Counted from the first letter of the stretch, positions 17,257 to 26,636 are shown. The stretch is 64,000 bases of DNA from CAZPXZ01 sp965221505 (GCA_965221505.1 CBDCSI010000001.1:682001-746000), one strand, 5' to 3'. Translations and numbers: made by a program. The notes: generated from the sequence alone by a model not told the origin.

Positions 17257-18915
17257 ATGATTCATAGACCGAGGCGGCATGTCGCAGGGGTTCTGGCGGC
17301 TGCGTCGCTCGCCTTTCTCGCCATGCCCGCCATGGCCGGCGAGAGCGTGGACTGGAACGACGACGGCACCGTCACGCTGAAGCTGGGCGCCGACTACGAC
17401 GACACCATGATTACGGTTCCGGCCGCGGATCTGGGTGCGCTGATTCAACCCGGCGAGCAGCCGTTCGAGGGCACCGAGATCACCGTCACTGTGAACTCCG
17501 GCGGTCCCAAGGGCGGGATTTCCGGGCCGCTCTACGCGTTCCGTCCGGCATGGGAAGAGTTGACCGGCGGCACGGTGACCATCGTGGAACTGCCCTTCGC
17601 CGAGCACTATTCCAAGATGATTCTCGACGTGAAGAGCGGAACCGGCCAGTACGACGCCTTCATGGTCGGCGCCTTCTGGTACGGCGACATGGTCCCGCAG
17701 GGCTACGCGTATCCGGTCGACGACCTGATCGCCAGCGGCGACCATCCGAAGTGGTCCTACGACGTCATGCCCGACTCGCTTCGCGCCCTGCACAGCTGGG
17801 AAGGCGAGGGATACGGCGTGCTGAACGACGCCGACGGCCAGGTGCTCTACTACCGGCCCAGCGCGCTCAACGACCCGGATCACCAGGCCGCCTTCGCCGC
17901 CGAATACGGCTACGAATACCCGGTGCCGCCGCAGACTTGGCAGCAGCTCCTGGACGTCGCCAACTACTTCAACGGCAAGAACTGGGATTCCAACGACGAC
18001 GAGGCCGACAGCGGAATGGTGCTGCATCTGAAGGTCGGCGAGCAAGGGCACTACCACTTCCAGTCGCTCTCCGCTTCGTTCGCGGTCACCCCGGGCGAGA
18101 AGGTCGACCAGTATCACAACGTCTACTGGTTCGACCCCACCGACATGACCCCGATGATCAACAGCCCCGGCCACGTCAAGGCGCTCGAGTTCCTGCTCGA
18201 CCTGCATGAGACCGGGCCGTCGGCGCAGGTCGGATGGAGTCTCGGCGAGGCCTGGGACTACTTCCTCCGCGGCAAGTCGGTGTTCGTCTTCAGCTGGGGC
18301 GACGTCGGGTCGCTCTGTCAGGACGAGAGCCGTTCGAACATCAAGGGCGACTGCTCCGCCGCCATCCTGCCGGCGTCCGACGAGTATTACGATCACATGA
18401 ACGGAACCTTCGTGAAGGCGGACAACCCCGTTCCGGTCGGAAACACCACCGGCGGTTCCTGGCACGGCGTGATCTCGGCCTACTCGGCGAACCCGGAAGC
18501 GACGTTCTCTTTCCTGTCGCTGATGGCCATGAAGGAGGTCTCGCTCTGGAGTTCGCAGAACGGCTGGACCGGCGTGGATCCGGGATACAGCTACCAGTTC
18601 CTGCAGCCGCTCGGCGAGTCGACCGTGGACGACTACGTGGCGGCCGGCTGGGCGGCGGAAGACGTCCCGTCCTACACGCAGGCCTATTACGACACGTTCT
18701 ACGCGGACACCATCCTGACCTATCTGCGTATTCCGGGCACCTTCGAGTACTGGGACATCCTGGACAAGAACCTCTCCGCCACGATGAGCGGCGACATGGG
18801 GGCGCAGGAAGCGCTCGATGCGACTGCCGCGGCCTGGGAGGGCGTCACGGACAGGCTCGGGCGCGACTCGCAGCTGCAGTACTACCAGGACGCCATCGGC
18901 TACGAAGGGATGTAA
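17257..18915 (+). CDS. Sugar ABC transporter substrate-binding protein (family 1)
   Basis: A 552-residue periplasmic solute-binding protein. The start at ATG 17257 follows TAGGAGGAA and opens a signal peptide (MIHRPRRHVAGVLAAASLAF, cleavage likely after AMA-G near residue 28). The mature part has the family 1 layout (ITVTVNSGG, FRPAWEELTGGTV, YDAFMVGAFWYGDM, GEAWDYFLRGKSVF), longer than MalE (about 370 residues) and in the size range of GlpV-like alphaproteobacterial binding proteins. It heads an operon with two MalFG-type permeases and a MalK-type ATPase, separated from them by a strong hairpin. The substrate is probably a sugar, polyol or glycoside; nothing visible fixes which. Confidence 0.88.
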   Translation: MIHRPRRHVAGVLAAASLAFLAMPAMAGESVDWNDDGTVTLKLGADYDDTMITVPAADLGALIQPGEQPFEGTEITVTVNSGGPKGGISGPLYAFRPAWEELTGGTVTIVELPFAEHYSKMILDVKSGTGQYDAFMVGAFWYGDMVPQGYAYPVDDLIASGDHPKWSYDVMPDSLRALHSWEGEGYGVLNDADGQVLYYRPSALNDPDHQAAFAAEYGYEYPVPPQTWQQLLDVANYFNGKNWDSNDDEADSGMVLHLKVGEQGHYHFQSLSASFAVTPGEKVDQYHNVYWFDPTDMTPMINSPGHVKALEFLLDLHETGPSAQVGWSLGEAWDYFLRGKSVFVFSWGDVGSLCQDESRSNIKGDCSAAILPASDEYYDHMNGTFVKADNPVPVGNTTGGSWHGVISAYSANPEATFSFLSLMAMKEVSLWSSQNGWTGVDPGYSYQFLQPLGESTVDDYVAAGWAAEDVPSYTQAYYDTFYADTILTYLRIPGTFEYWDILDKNLSATMSGDMGAQEALDATAAAWEGVTDRLGRDSQLQYYQDAIGYEGM

Positions 18916-18945
18916 TCCCCGAACCGTAGCCGAACGCGAAAGACA

Positions 18946-19007
18946 CGGGCCGCCGGGGGCAGGGCGATGGCGCAAGCGCGCACATCGGTCGTTCCCCCGG
19001 CGGCCCG
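18946..19007 (+). promoter_or_regulatory. Intercistronic stem-loop after the substrate-binding protein gene
   Basis: A perfect 14-base inverted repeat, CGGGCCGCCGGGGG (18946-18959) and CCCCCGGCGGCCCG (18994-19007), encloses 34 bases that can themselves pair (CGATG 18965-18969 with CATCG 18983-18987). No T-run follows, so it is more likely an mRNA-stabilising or partially attenuating hairpin that raises binding-protein over permease expression than a full terminator. Confidence 0.75.
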
Positions 19008-19056
19008 ATCCCTCCGCGCGCCGGTCGGCGCGAACCCGGTTCGCTAGGGCGCCGCG

Positions 19057-20004
19057 ATGCGCTGGACGAACCGCATCCGATTCCTCTTTCTGGCGCCGGC
19101 GGTGATCTGGGTGCTGGCGTTCACGGTGTTTCCGCTCGGGTTCTCGCTCTACGTCGCGTTCCTCAAGATCGACAGCAAGACCGAGATCACCCGCGAGAAG
19201 GTGCTGGTCTTCGACGACGCCGGCGAACCGGTCATGCTCGCCAACGGCAAGCAGAGGACGCGTACGGTGATCCACAAGGACCTGCGCACCATCACGACGT
19301 TTCAGGGAATCGACAATTTCAAACGCATGTTCCGGGACAGCCAGGTCGCGACCGCGGTCCGGGTAACCGTGGTGTTCGTCCTGTCCTCGGTATCGATCGA
19401 ATTGGTGCTCGGCTTCCTGCTGGCCATCCTGTTCAACCGGCATCTGGCGGGGCGCGCGACCATGCGCGCCATCATGATCTTGCCGATTTTCGCGACTCCG
19501 CTGGCGGCCGGGTATCTGTTCTTCACCATTCTCTACGAGGAGGGCGGACCGCTCGGATTCCTCGGCCTTCCCTTCCTCTCTCACCCGGACTGGGCGCTCG
19601 CCAGCATCATATTCGTCGATATATGGCAGTGGACGCCGTTCTGTTTCCTGGTATTTCTCGCGGCGCTCCAGTCGGTGCCGGACGAACTCTACGAGTCCGC
19701 CATCGTGGACGGCGCCGACGGGTGGCAGGTCATGACCTCGGTGCTTCTGCCGCTCATGCAGTCGACGGTGATCATCGTTCTTCTGCTCCGACTCGCAGAA
19801 GCGCTGAAGCTCTTCGACATCCCCTTCGCGCTCACGGGAGGCGGGCCGGGCATCGCCACCCAGTCCTTCTCGTTCCTCGCGTTCCGAACCGGCATCCGGT
19901 ATTTCGATCTTGGCTATGCGAGCGCCATGTGCTACGGGCTTCTGATCGCCGTCATGATCATCGTCATGCTGACTTTCCGGCGGCTGAGGGACAGTTATGG
20001 CTGA
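19057..20004 (+). CDS. Sugar ABC transporter permease (MalF/UgpA type)
   Basis: A 315-residue inner-membrane permease with six predicted helices. The first helix (FLFLAPAVIWVLAFTVFPLG) is typical of the MalF/UgpA class; a periplasmic loop of about 70 residues follows; the cytoplasmic EAA loop reads ESAIVDGADGWQVMTSVLLPLM and would dock onto the ATPase. ATG 19057 lies just after the hairpin. The stop overlaps the start of the second permease by eight bases, so the two half-channels are coupled for one-to-one synthesis. Confidence 0.9.
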   Translation: MRWTNRIRFLFLAPAVIWVLAFTVFPLGFSLYVAFLKIDSKTEITREKVLVFDDAGEPVMLANGKQRTRTVIHKDLRTITTFQGIDNFKRMFRDSQVATAVRVTVVFVLSSVSIELVLGFLLAILFNRHLAGRATMRAIMILPIFATPLAAGYLFFTILYEEGGPLGFLGLPFLSHPDWALASIIFVDIWQWTPFCFLVFLAALQSVPDELYESAIVDGADGWQVMTSVLLPLMQSTVIIVLLLRLAEALKLFDIPFALTGGGPGIATQSFSFLAFRTGIRYFDLGYASAMCYGLLIAVMIIVMLTFRRLRDSYG

Positions 20005-20890
20005 GCCGGTCGACGAGCGGGCGGCGCCGCCCGGGGGGCGCACCCGGCGCAAGCGGCCGGGCATCGGCGATTCCCTGCTCTGGCTGGTCGCCGTCTGCGT
20101 GACGCTCCTGTTCTTCTTTCCGTTCTACTGGGCGATCTCGCAAGGGCTTCGGAACCCGATCGACACGTTCACCGTGGCGGGTCTCGGCATACCGTTCCTG
20201 AGCTTCGAGCCGACGCTCGACAACTGGATTACCCAGCTCGCGTCGCCGGAGTCCCGGCGCGCGCTGACCAACAGCACCGTCATCTCGGTCAGCGCGTCCG
20301 TACTCGCCCTGGTCATCGGAACGCCCGCGGCCTACGCGCTGGCGCGCTTCCGCTTCCGGGTCATGCCGAACAAGGACATCACGATCTGGTTCCTCTCCCA
20401 GCGCATCCTGCCGCCGGTCGCGACCGTGATTCCGTTCTACCTGGCGATGCGCTGGCTCGGTCTCCTGGACACCCAGCTCGCGCTGATCCTCATCAACGCC
20501 ACCTTCGTCCTGCCCTTCGCCGTGGTGATCCTTCGCCAGACTTTCCTGGACCTGCCCGTGGAGATCGAGGAAGCCGCGCTGGTGGACGGAGCCAACCACG
20601 TGTCGACCTTCCTGATGGTGGCGCTGCCGCTCGCGGCGCCGGGTATCGTCGCCACGGGGCTGATCGCATTCGCGTTCTCGTGGAACGAATTCCTGTTCGC
20701 GATCACCATTTCGAGCCGCGACGCCATCACCGTTCCCGTGCACGTCGCCGGCGCGGTAGACACCCGCGGCGTACAGTTCTGGTTCATGGCGGTCCGTGCG
20801 TTGATTGCGATGATTCCGCCTGTCATCGTCGCGCTGCTCGCACAGCGCTTCATCGTTCGCGGCCTCACGCTTGGCGCGGTGAAGGGGTGA
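19997..20890 (+). CDS. Sugar ABC transporter permease (MalG/UgpE type)
   Basis: A 297-residue partner permease. A charged N-terminal segment precedes the first helix (LLWLVAVCVTLLFFFPFYWA). The EAA loop is EEAALVDGANHVSTFLMVALPLAAPG, the canonical MalG form. It overlaps the preceding permease gene by eight bases and is followed 44 bases later by the ATPase. Family assignment is firm. Confidence 0.9.
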   Translation: MAEPVDERAAPPGGRTRRKRPGIGDSLLWLVAVCVTLLFFFPFYWAISQGLRNPIDTFTVAGLGIPFLSFEPTLDNWITQLASPESRRALTNSTVISVSASVLALVIGTPAAYALARFRFRVMPNKDITIWFLSQRILPPVATVIPFYLAMRWLGLLDTQLALILINATFVLPFAVVILRQTFLDLPVEIEEAALVDGANHVSTFLMVALPLAAPGIVATGLIAFAFSWNEFLFAITISSRDAITVPVHVAGAVDTRGVQFWFMAVRALIAMIPPVIVALLAQRFIVRGLTLGAVKG

Positions 20891-20934
20891 CGGCGGCTCG
20901 TGCGACCGGCGCGTCGCCAAGACGGGAGTGAGGT

Positions 20935-22011
20935 ATGGCATCGATCGAATTTCGCGAAGTCGTAAAGTCCTTCGAGGGCGTGGAGGCTCTCCGCGGGGTC
21001 AGCGCGACCGTTCCGGACGGACGTTTCGTCGTGCTTCTCGGTCCGTCGGGCTGCGGAAAGTCGACCCTGCTCCGGCTGGTGGCCGGGCTGGAGGAGCTGA
21101 CCGGCGGCGACATCGAGATCGACGGACAGTCGGTCGGCGAGGTCGCGCCCCGCGACCGCGACGTCGCGATGGTGTTCCAGAACTACGCCCTCTATCCCCA
21201 CCGCACGGTTCGGCAGAATCTGGCCTTCGCGCTGAAGTTGAGGCGGTCTCCGAAGGACGAGATCGCGAAGCGGGTCACGGAGGTCGCAGGGGTGCTCGGA
21301 CTGGAGGCGCTGCTCGACCGGTATCCGAGGCAACTCTCCGGGGGCCAGCGCCAGCGCGTTGCGATGGGGCGCGCGATGGTGCGCCAGCCGCGGGCTTTCC
21401 TGTTCGACGAGCCGCTCTCCAACCTGGACGCCAAGCTCCGGGTACAGATGCGCTCGGAGATCAAGGAGCTGCATCAGCGCGTGCGGACCACGTTCGTCTA
21501 CGTGACTCACGACCAGGTCGAGGCCATGACGCTCGCGGACGAGATCATCGTGCTCAACGAGGGCCGAATCGAGCAGGTCGGAGGCCCGCTGGAGCTCTAC
21601 GACCGGCCGGCGAACCGGTTCGTCGCCGGGTTCATCGGCTCGCCCGCGATGAACTTTCTCGAAGGCGCGGTGGAGTCCGGTGACGGCGCGACCCGATTCG
21701 TCTCGGAGCGGGGTCTCGCCTTCGACCTTCCCGCGGTGCCTCCGTCGGCCGCGAGCGGCGTCACGGTAGGCATCCGGCCGGAGCATATCCGGATGCGGCC
21801 TGCGCCGGACGGTGAAGGCGCCAACGCCACGGTTCGGCTCGTGGAACATCTCGGACACGAGACCATGCTGCTGCTCGATGCGGGCGGCACGGAATTGACC
21901 GCGCTCCTGCCGCGCCTGACGGACGTCTCGTCCGGCGATCCGGTGGCGGTGGAAGCGGAGCCGGAACGCCTGCACCTCTTCGCCCGCGAGAGCGGAGAGC
22001 GGCTCGGCTGA
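20935..22011 (+). CDS. MalK/UgpC-type sugar ABC transporter ATP-binding protein
   Basis: A 358-residue ATPase with the complete MalK layout: Walker A GPSGCGKST near residue 38, signature LSGGQRQRVAMGRAMV, Walker B AFLFDEPLSNLDAKLR, switch VTHDQVEAMTLADEI, and a C-terminal regulatory TOBE/OB domain with the IGSPAMNF junction and GIRPEHIRMRP. It closes the importer operon. A second ATPase of the same subfamily lies only 600 bases away on the other strand (22610-23662), so one of the two probably serves a transporter outside this operon or both are interchangeable. Confidence 0.92.
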   Translation: MASIEFREVVKSFEGVEALRGVSATVPDGRFVVLLGPSGCGKSTLLRLVAGLEELTGGDIEIDGQSVGEVAPRDRDVAMVFQNYALYPHRTVRQNLAFALKLRRSPKDEIAKRVTEVAGVLGLEALLDRYPRQLSGGQRQRVAMGRAMVRQPRAFLFDEPLSNLDAKLRVQMRSEIKELHQRVRTTFVYVTHDQVEAMTLADEIIVLNEGRIEQVGGPLELYDRPANRFVAGFIGSPAMNFLEGAVESGDGATRFVSERGLAFDLPAVPPSAASGVTVGIRPEHIRMRPAPDGEGANATVRLVEHLGHETMLLLDAGGTELTALLPRLTDVSSGDPVAVEAEPERLHLFARESGERLG

Positions 22012-22019
22012 TTCAGTCG

Positions 22020-22048
22020 TCGGCCCCGGCGGGCCGAAGCCGGGCTTT
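22020..22048 (+). terminator. Possible bidirectional terminator between convergent genes
   Basis: TCGGCCC (22020-22026), loop CGGC, GGGCCGA (22031-22037) forms a seven-base stem, with an alternative pairing to the GCCGGGCTTT that follows. It lies between the stops of the importer ATPase and the convergent fucU-like gene. Confidence 0.35.
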
Positions 22049-22116
22049 CGGATCCGGTCTCCGACGGGAACGGGGGATCGGCGTCCCCTGTCGGTCGTGC
22101 CGGCGAAGCGCCGGAA

Positions 22117-22569
22117 TCACGAATCGGGCGGGATGACCCCCTTTCGGAGGAAGAAACAACCGTAGAAGCGGCGCTCGCCGGTCTGGACGACCGCATAGGA
22201 ATTCTTCGCGAATTCGTAGAACCGGAAGCGCTCGATTCCGACCATCGGGCCCGACGCTCCCCGCGCCTCGTCGACAGCGGACTGTACCTCCTGCTGCACC
22301 GGCGGAAGCTCGTCGGGACGGTCGATGACCTCCATGCGGCCCGCAAAGTCGTCGACGAAGGAATCCAGGGGCAGAACGGAGAGAATCGCGCGCACCGCTT
22401 CTTCCGAGGTGAGGTTGTCCATTCGCAGAAGCTCGCCGTAGACCGACTCCTGGGCGACGGAGACGGCCGGAAAGTTCTGGTCGCAGAGCACCAGGACGTC
22501 GCCGTGCCCCATGGCGCGAAGCACGTAGAGAAGATCCGCGTTCAGTCTCGGGTCGATTCCGATCAGCAT
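22117..22569 (-). CDS. fucU: RbsD/FucU-family sugar mutarotase
   Basis: A 150-residue cytosolic pyranase/mutarotase of the FucU branch. The start MLIGIDPRLNADLLYVLRAMGHGD carries the family His in GHGD and the Asp of VLCDQNFP; the C-terminus has RFRFYEFAKNSYAVVQTGERRFYGCFFLRKG, where the Tyr/Asn catalytic region of FucU (YxNxxLxKGV-like) is recognisable. FucU interconverts alpha- and beta-L-fucose and related sugars. ATG 22569 is supported by AAGGAAGGG. The gene lies 40 bases after the MalK-type ATPase on the same strand. FucU fits with the L-fucose dehydrogenase-like and lactonase-like genes at 27.5-29.5 kb. Confidence 0.88.
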   Translation of the reverse strand: MLIGIDPRLNADLLYVLRAMGHGDVLVLCDQNFPAVSVAQESVYGELLRMDNLTSEEAVRAILSVLPLDSFVDDFAGRMEVIDRPDELPPVQQEVQSAVDEARGASGPMVGIERFRFYEFAKNSYAVVQTGERRFYGCFFLRKGVIPPDS

Positions 22570-22609
22570 GTCCCTTCCTTTCCTTGCCGTTGCGGCCTCG
22601 ACGGCGCCG

Positions 22610-23662
22610 TCATCGGATACGCTCGCCGGTCTCCGGGTCGAACAGGTGAATCTGCGAGAGGTCCGGCGCCAGCAGTATGCGTTCGCTGCGGCGGAACGAG
22701 TGCCGTTCGTGGAAGACTGCGACGATTTCCCGGTCGCCGAAGCGGCCGACGACATGCGTTTCGCTGCCGGTCGGCTCGACCACCGAGACGTCCACCGGCA
22801 AACCGCTGTCGGACAACGACAGATGCTCCGGGCGCACGCCGAGGGTTACCTCGCGCCCCGGCTCCAGCGACGCCGCGGAATCGGCCGGGACGATCACGCC
22901 GCCTACGTCGATTCCGGACTCGGCGACCGTTCCGGGCATGAGGTTCATCGACGGCGAGCCGATAAACCCGGCGACGAAGACGTTCCTCGGCCGGTCGTAG
23001 ACCTCGAGCGGGGTGCCGATTTGCTCGATGTTGCCGCTCTCCATGACGACGATGACGTCGGCCATGGTCATCGCCTCGATCTGGTCGTGGGTGACGTAAA
23101 CGGTGGTGGTGCCGAGGCGCTGGTGGAGTTCGCGAATCTCCGCCCGCATCTGAATTCGCAGCTTGGCGTCCAGGTTCGAGAGCGGCTCGTCGAACAGGAA
23201 CACCTGGGGGTCCCGCACGATGGCGCGCCCCATGGCCACGCGCTGGCGCTGGCCGCCGGAGAGCGCTCGCGGATAGCGGTCGAGATAGGACGTCAGTCCC
23301 AGGATCTCGGCCGCCCGGTCGACCCGCGTGCGGATTTCCGCCTTGGGCATGCGGCGCATTCGCAGCGAGAACGCCATGTTCGACTCGACGGTCTTGTGCG
23401 GGTAGAGGGCGTAGTTCTGGAACACCATGGCGATGTCGCGCTGCGAGGGCGGCAGGCTGTTGACGACCTTGCCGCCGATGCGAATGGTGCCTTCGGTAAT
23501 GGCTTCGAGACCGGCGATCATCCGAAGGAGGGTCGACTTGCCGCACCCGGACGGTCCCACCAGAACGGCGAAGGCGCCGTCCGCGATGTCGAAGTCGACG
23601 CCGTGGATGACTTCCTGGCCGCCGTATTCCTTTCGCAAGGCCTCGATGTTGACTTCCGCCAT
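22610..23662 (-). CDS. Second MalK/UgpC-type ABC transporter ATP-binding protein
   Basis: A 350-residue ATPase with Walker A GPSGCGKST, signature LSGGQRQRVAMGRAIV, Walker B VFLFDEPLSNLDAKLR, switch VTHDQIEAMTMAD and a regulatory domain with IGSPSMNLMPG and GVRPEHLSLSD. ATG 23662 (MAEVNIEAL) is preceded by GGGGAGGAGG; the upstream ATG at 23764 adds 34 residues with no family match. It has no permease or binding protein of its own nearby on this strand, unlike its paralogue at 20935-22011. It may energise that importer or a remote one. Confidence 0.9.
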   Translation of the reverse strand: MAEVNIEALRKEYGGQEVIHGVDFDIADGAFAVLVGPSGCGKSTLLRMIAGLEAITEGTIRIGGKVVNSLPPSQRDIAMVFQNYALYPHKTVESNMAFSLRMRRMPKAEIRTRVDRAAEILGLTSYLDRYPRALSGGQRQRVAMGRAIVRDPQVFLFDEPLSNLDAKLRIQMRAEIRELHQRLGTTTVYVTHDQIEAMTMADVIVVMESGNIEQIGTPLEVYDRPRNVFVAGFIGSPSMNLMPGTVAESGIDVGGVIVPADSAASLEPGREVTLGVRPEHLSLSDSGLPVDVSVVEPTGSETHVVGRFGDREIVAVFHERHSFRRSERILLAPDLSQIHLFDPETGERIR

Positions 23663-24052
23663 GCCTCCTCCCCGGACAGGCACACCGCACGTGCCGAGTA
23701 GTCGACGCGTGCCTTGCGGAGGTGATCCTAGTTTCGTTTGAGGTGTCACGCAAAGCGGACGCAAAGCGAAGACCCGCCTCGGCCGGGCGATCTACGGGCC
23801 TGCCCAGCGCCTCGTAGCGAACCGGGGAACGGCTCGGTCCGTTGCGCATGCGGGGCCGCAAAACGAGTGCAGGCGCCTTGCGCCCGGACCGGAACGACAT
23901 CGCGCCGATTTGGCCGTCGTGGTCGTCAACAGGACCGCTTGCTCGTCTCCTCGAACGTCGTAGTCGACGGCAGTCGCCTTCCTGTTCGTCGCAGCCGGCA
24001 TCGTGCCGGAACGGACCGTCGCCAGGGGGCATGGCGCCGGGCGAGGCGCATC
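23663..24052 (-). other. Intergenic region, 390 bases
   Basis: No supported gene. It separates the FGGY kinase end from the MalK-type ATPase start on the minus strand and probably holds the promoter of the ATPase-fucU pair; I see no good -35/-10 pair or palindrome. Confidence 0.4.
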
Positions 24053-25537
24053 CTACAGTTCCGCCGCGATGTCCTTCGTCCGTTCGTACAGCCTTCGAAA
24101 GAGCGGATACTGCTTGCGGTACGCCTCGACCTCGCGGGGCCGGACGGTTCGCTCGACCGGGTTCCATTCGTCGATGTCGCCGGCGTCGACCGCTCCGATC
24201 GCCTGCGCGGCGAGAAAGGCGTCGCCGTAGCTCGCCCCCAGCGTCTTCTCGCGGACGATCTGCGGCAAGCGGCAGATGTCGGACGTCGCCTGGAGCCATA
24301 CGCGATTCCGCGTGCCGCCTCCCACCGCAAGCACGCGCCTGGGCCGTTCCTCCAGCTCCTCGTAGGTCTCGATCACATGTCCGGTTCCGTAGGCGATGCC
24401 TTCGATCAGGGCGCGAAACAGGTCGCCGCGACCGTGCGTCAGATTGAGCCCGAACCAGGTCCCCTTGGCGTCCGGATCGTGGATCGGCGTTCGCTCGCCG
24501 GAAAAATACGGCAGGAAGAGCAGGCCGGCGGCCCCCGGCGGGGACGATTCCGCTTCCGCCGCAAGCAGCGGAATCGCTTCGTCGCGCGGCAACTCCCGGG
24601 CGAAGGCGTCCCTGAACCAGTGCGTCAGCGTACCGCTGGTCGCCAGTCCCGCCAGGGACGCGTGCCGGTCGGGGAAGAGCCATGGCGCGTACCAGAGCCG
24701 CGGGTCCAGTACCGGGGCTTCGGTCAGCGCATTGATGAAGATCGTGGAGCCGTACATCATCATCATGTCGCCGGGCGCGGCGACGCCGACGCTGTGCGCC
24801 TCCGCGGCGGCGTCCACAGTGCCCGCGATCACCGGCGTGCCGGCGGCCAGCCCGGTTGCAGCCGCCGCCGCCGCCGTCACGCGACCGGCGACCTCGGTCG
24901 TCCAGAGTAGCCTCGGGAGCTTCACCAGCGGCACCACGTCCGGGCAGAGATCGTCTCGCCACTCCCGGCGGCGCACGTCGTAGAGCGGGGTATATCCCGC
25001 TGCCGTGTAATGGTCGATCACGACCTCGCCGGTGAGCTTCATGACCAGGTAGCTGGTCGAGGTCATGATGTGGGCGGTCTTTCCGTACAGGTCCGGATGC
25101 CGGCGGCGGAACCAGAGAATCTTCGGCCCGACGGACTGGGAGGTGAGCGCGTTGCCGCAACGCGCGAGCAGCGTCTCCTCGCCGATTCGCTCCGTCAATT
25201 CCTCGACTTCCGCCGCGGCGCGGTTGTCCACTCCGTAGAGGACGGCGTTGATCAGCGGTTCTCCGTCGGCGTCGACGGGGAGCATGCAGGGTCCGATGGC
25301 GCTTGCCCCGACGGCGTCGATCTCCTCCGGGCGGACGCCGCCGGCCTCGAGCAGCGACCGCGAAATCCGGCAGAAGTCGCCCCACCAGTCCTCGTCCGCG
25401 CGGTGTTCCGCCCAGCCCGGCTTCGGGACGATCATCTCGTGGGGCGCCGCCGCCGAAGCGACGACCCGGCCTTCGCGGTCGACGAGAACGCCCTTGCTCT
25501 CGAAGGTGCCGATATCGATGCCGAGCGTGTGGCTCAT
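24053..25537 (-). CDS. FGGY-family carbohydrate kinase
   Basis: A 494-residue sugar kinase. The N-terminal phosphate-binding motif is LGIDIGTFESKGVLVD, the catalytic region has AVGASAIGPCMLPVD, and the FGGY signatures appear as LPYFSGERTPIHDPDAKG and AVGGGTRNRVWLQATSDI. Length matches xylulokinase/ribulokinase relatives (480-520 residues); substrate cannot be fixed from sequence, though xylulose-type ketoses are the commonest. AGGAGG precedes ATG 25537. Its start overlaps the stop of the M42 gene (ATGA), so it is the third gene of a BtpA-M42-kinase operon. An odd run of four methionines (DMMMMYGS) sits in the middle. Confidence 0.9.
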   Translation of the reverse strand: MSHTLGIDIGTFESKGVLVDREGRVVASAAAPHEMIVPKPGWAEHRADEDWWGDFCRISRSLLEAGGVRPEEIDAVGASAIGPCMLPVDADGEPLINAVLYGVDNRAAAEVEELTERIGEETLLARCGNALTSQSVGPKILWFRRRHPDLYGKTAHIMTSTSYLVMKLTGEVVIDHYTAAGYTPLYDVRRREWRDDLCPDVVPLVKLPRLLWTTEVAGRVTAAAAAATGLAAGTPVIAGTVDAAAEAHSVGVAAPGDMMMMYGSTIFINALTEAPVLDPRLWYAPWLFPDRHASLAGLATSGTLTHWFRDAFARELPRDEAIPLLAAEAESSPPGAAGLLFLPYFSGERTPIHDPDAKGTWFGLNLTHGRGDLFRALIEGIAYGTGHVIETYEELEERPRRVLAVGGGTRNRVWLQATSDICRLPQIVREKTLGASYGDAFLAAQAIGAVDAGDIDEWNPVERTVRPREVEAYRKQYPLFRRLYERTKDIAAEL

Positions 25538-26634
25538 GCGGTCCTCCTGTCGCGGTCGAGCGAGAAGTCGGGTCCGATTCTCGAGAGCGCCGCGAGGATC
25601 AGCTTCGCGAGACGCTCGAGATCGGCCGTATCGCACACCTCCAGCCCGGAATGCGAATAACGCGCGGGAAAGCCCAGGTCGAGACTCGCGACGCCCTCGC
25701 CGACCAGCTGGACGTAGCTCAGGTCCGTCAGGATCCCGGTCTGGGCGCTTCGCTGCAAGTTGATCTCCGCTGCCCGCGCCGTGTCGTCGAACAGGCGAAC
25801 CAGTGCAGGGTGCGGGATGACGCCGTTCAGCGTGCCGCGCCCGTGAAAGGAGTAGAGGCTCATGCCCGGGCCCGCGCCGAGCGCCATGTCCCCGATGTCG
25901 GAGGTCTCGGGCGTGTCGCTCGCGTTCATGAGGTCGACCTGCAGCGCGATGTCCGGGCGGAGCGCTTCGGCGGCCGTCACGGCGCCGCGAAGGTTGAACT
26001 CCTCCTGAACCGTGAAGACCACGTGAACGGGCGGGCCGGTGCGGCCGTCGGCGGCAAGCGCATGAGCGATCGCGATCGCCACCGCACAACCTGCGCGGTC
26101 GTCGACGCAGGTTCCGGCGACGCGTCCGCCGGCGAGCTCCACTACGCGCGGCAGGTAGGTGGCCGGCGTGCCGATCCGCACGCCGCAGTCCTCGACCTCC
26201 CGCCGGGATCCGTGCCCCGTGTCGACGAACAGGTCCTGCACGCGCGGAACGGCCGACTTCTCCTCGGGACGCGTCGCGTGGTGGCTCTTGCAGCCGATGA
26301 CGCCCGGGACGTCGGGGCCGTCCTCGACGGCGAAGAGTACCGGTTGCGCGAGCAGGGCGCGCTCCGGTACGCCGCCGAGACGCTCGATGCGGATCCATCC
26401 GTCCTCTTCGATCCTGCGAACGACGAACCCGAGCTGGTCCATATGCGCCATCAGCATCACCGAGGGGCCGTCGCCGGGAAAGGACGCGATCAGGTTGCCG
26501 AACCGATCGGACCGGCTCTCCACGCCCCCCTGCCGAAGACGGGCGGCGATCGCATGCCGGACGCGGTCCTCGTGACCGCTCAGGCCGGGGATCGTCATGA
26601 GTTCCGTCAGGTGTCCGGCGATATCCCGGAGCAT
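25534..26634 (-). CDS. M42-family metallohydrolase (SgcX-like)
   Basis: A 366-residue di-metal enzyme of the M42 (TET aminopeptidase/FrvX) family. All expected ligands are visible: His of MLMAHMDQLG, Asp of GTCVDDRAGC, the Glu pair of FTVQEEFNLRG, Asp of LQVDLMNASD and His of ARYSHSGLEV. Members form 12-subunit peptidase cages, but a branch sits in sugar operons (FrvX, SgcX) where the true substrate is unknown. Here it follows a BtpA/SgcQ gene by two bases and overlaps an FGGY kinase, repeating the SgcQ-SgcX association of the Escherichia coli sgc operon. A role in sugar metabolism is therefore more likely than protein turnover. Confidence 0.9.
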   Translation of the reverse strand: MLRDIAGHLTELMTIPGLSGHEDRVRHAIAARLRQGGVESRSDRFGNLIASFPGDGPSVMLMAHMDQLGFVVRRIEEDGWIRIERLGGVPERALLAQPVLFAVEDGPDVPGVIGCKSHHATRPEEKSAVPRVQDLFVDTGHGSRREVEDCGVRIGTPATYLPRVVELAGGRVAGTCVDDRAGCAVAIAIAHALAADGRTGPPVHVVFTVQEEFNLRGAVTAAEALRPDIALQVDLMNASDTPETSDIGDMALGAGPGMSLYSFHGRGTLNGVIPHPALVRLFDDTARAAEINLQRSAQTGILTDLSYVQLVGEGVASLDLGFPARYSHSGLEVCDTADLERLAKLILAALSRIGPDFSLDRDRRTA

Positions 26635-26636
26635 CG

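Noticed and set aside
24760..24860. Short runs of CAT and GCC triplets
   Set aside because: They lie inside the FGGY kinase gene and encode Met and Ala/Gly-type runs; no sign of a functional tandem repeat.
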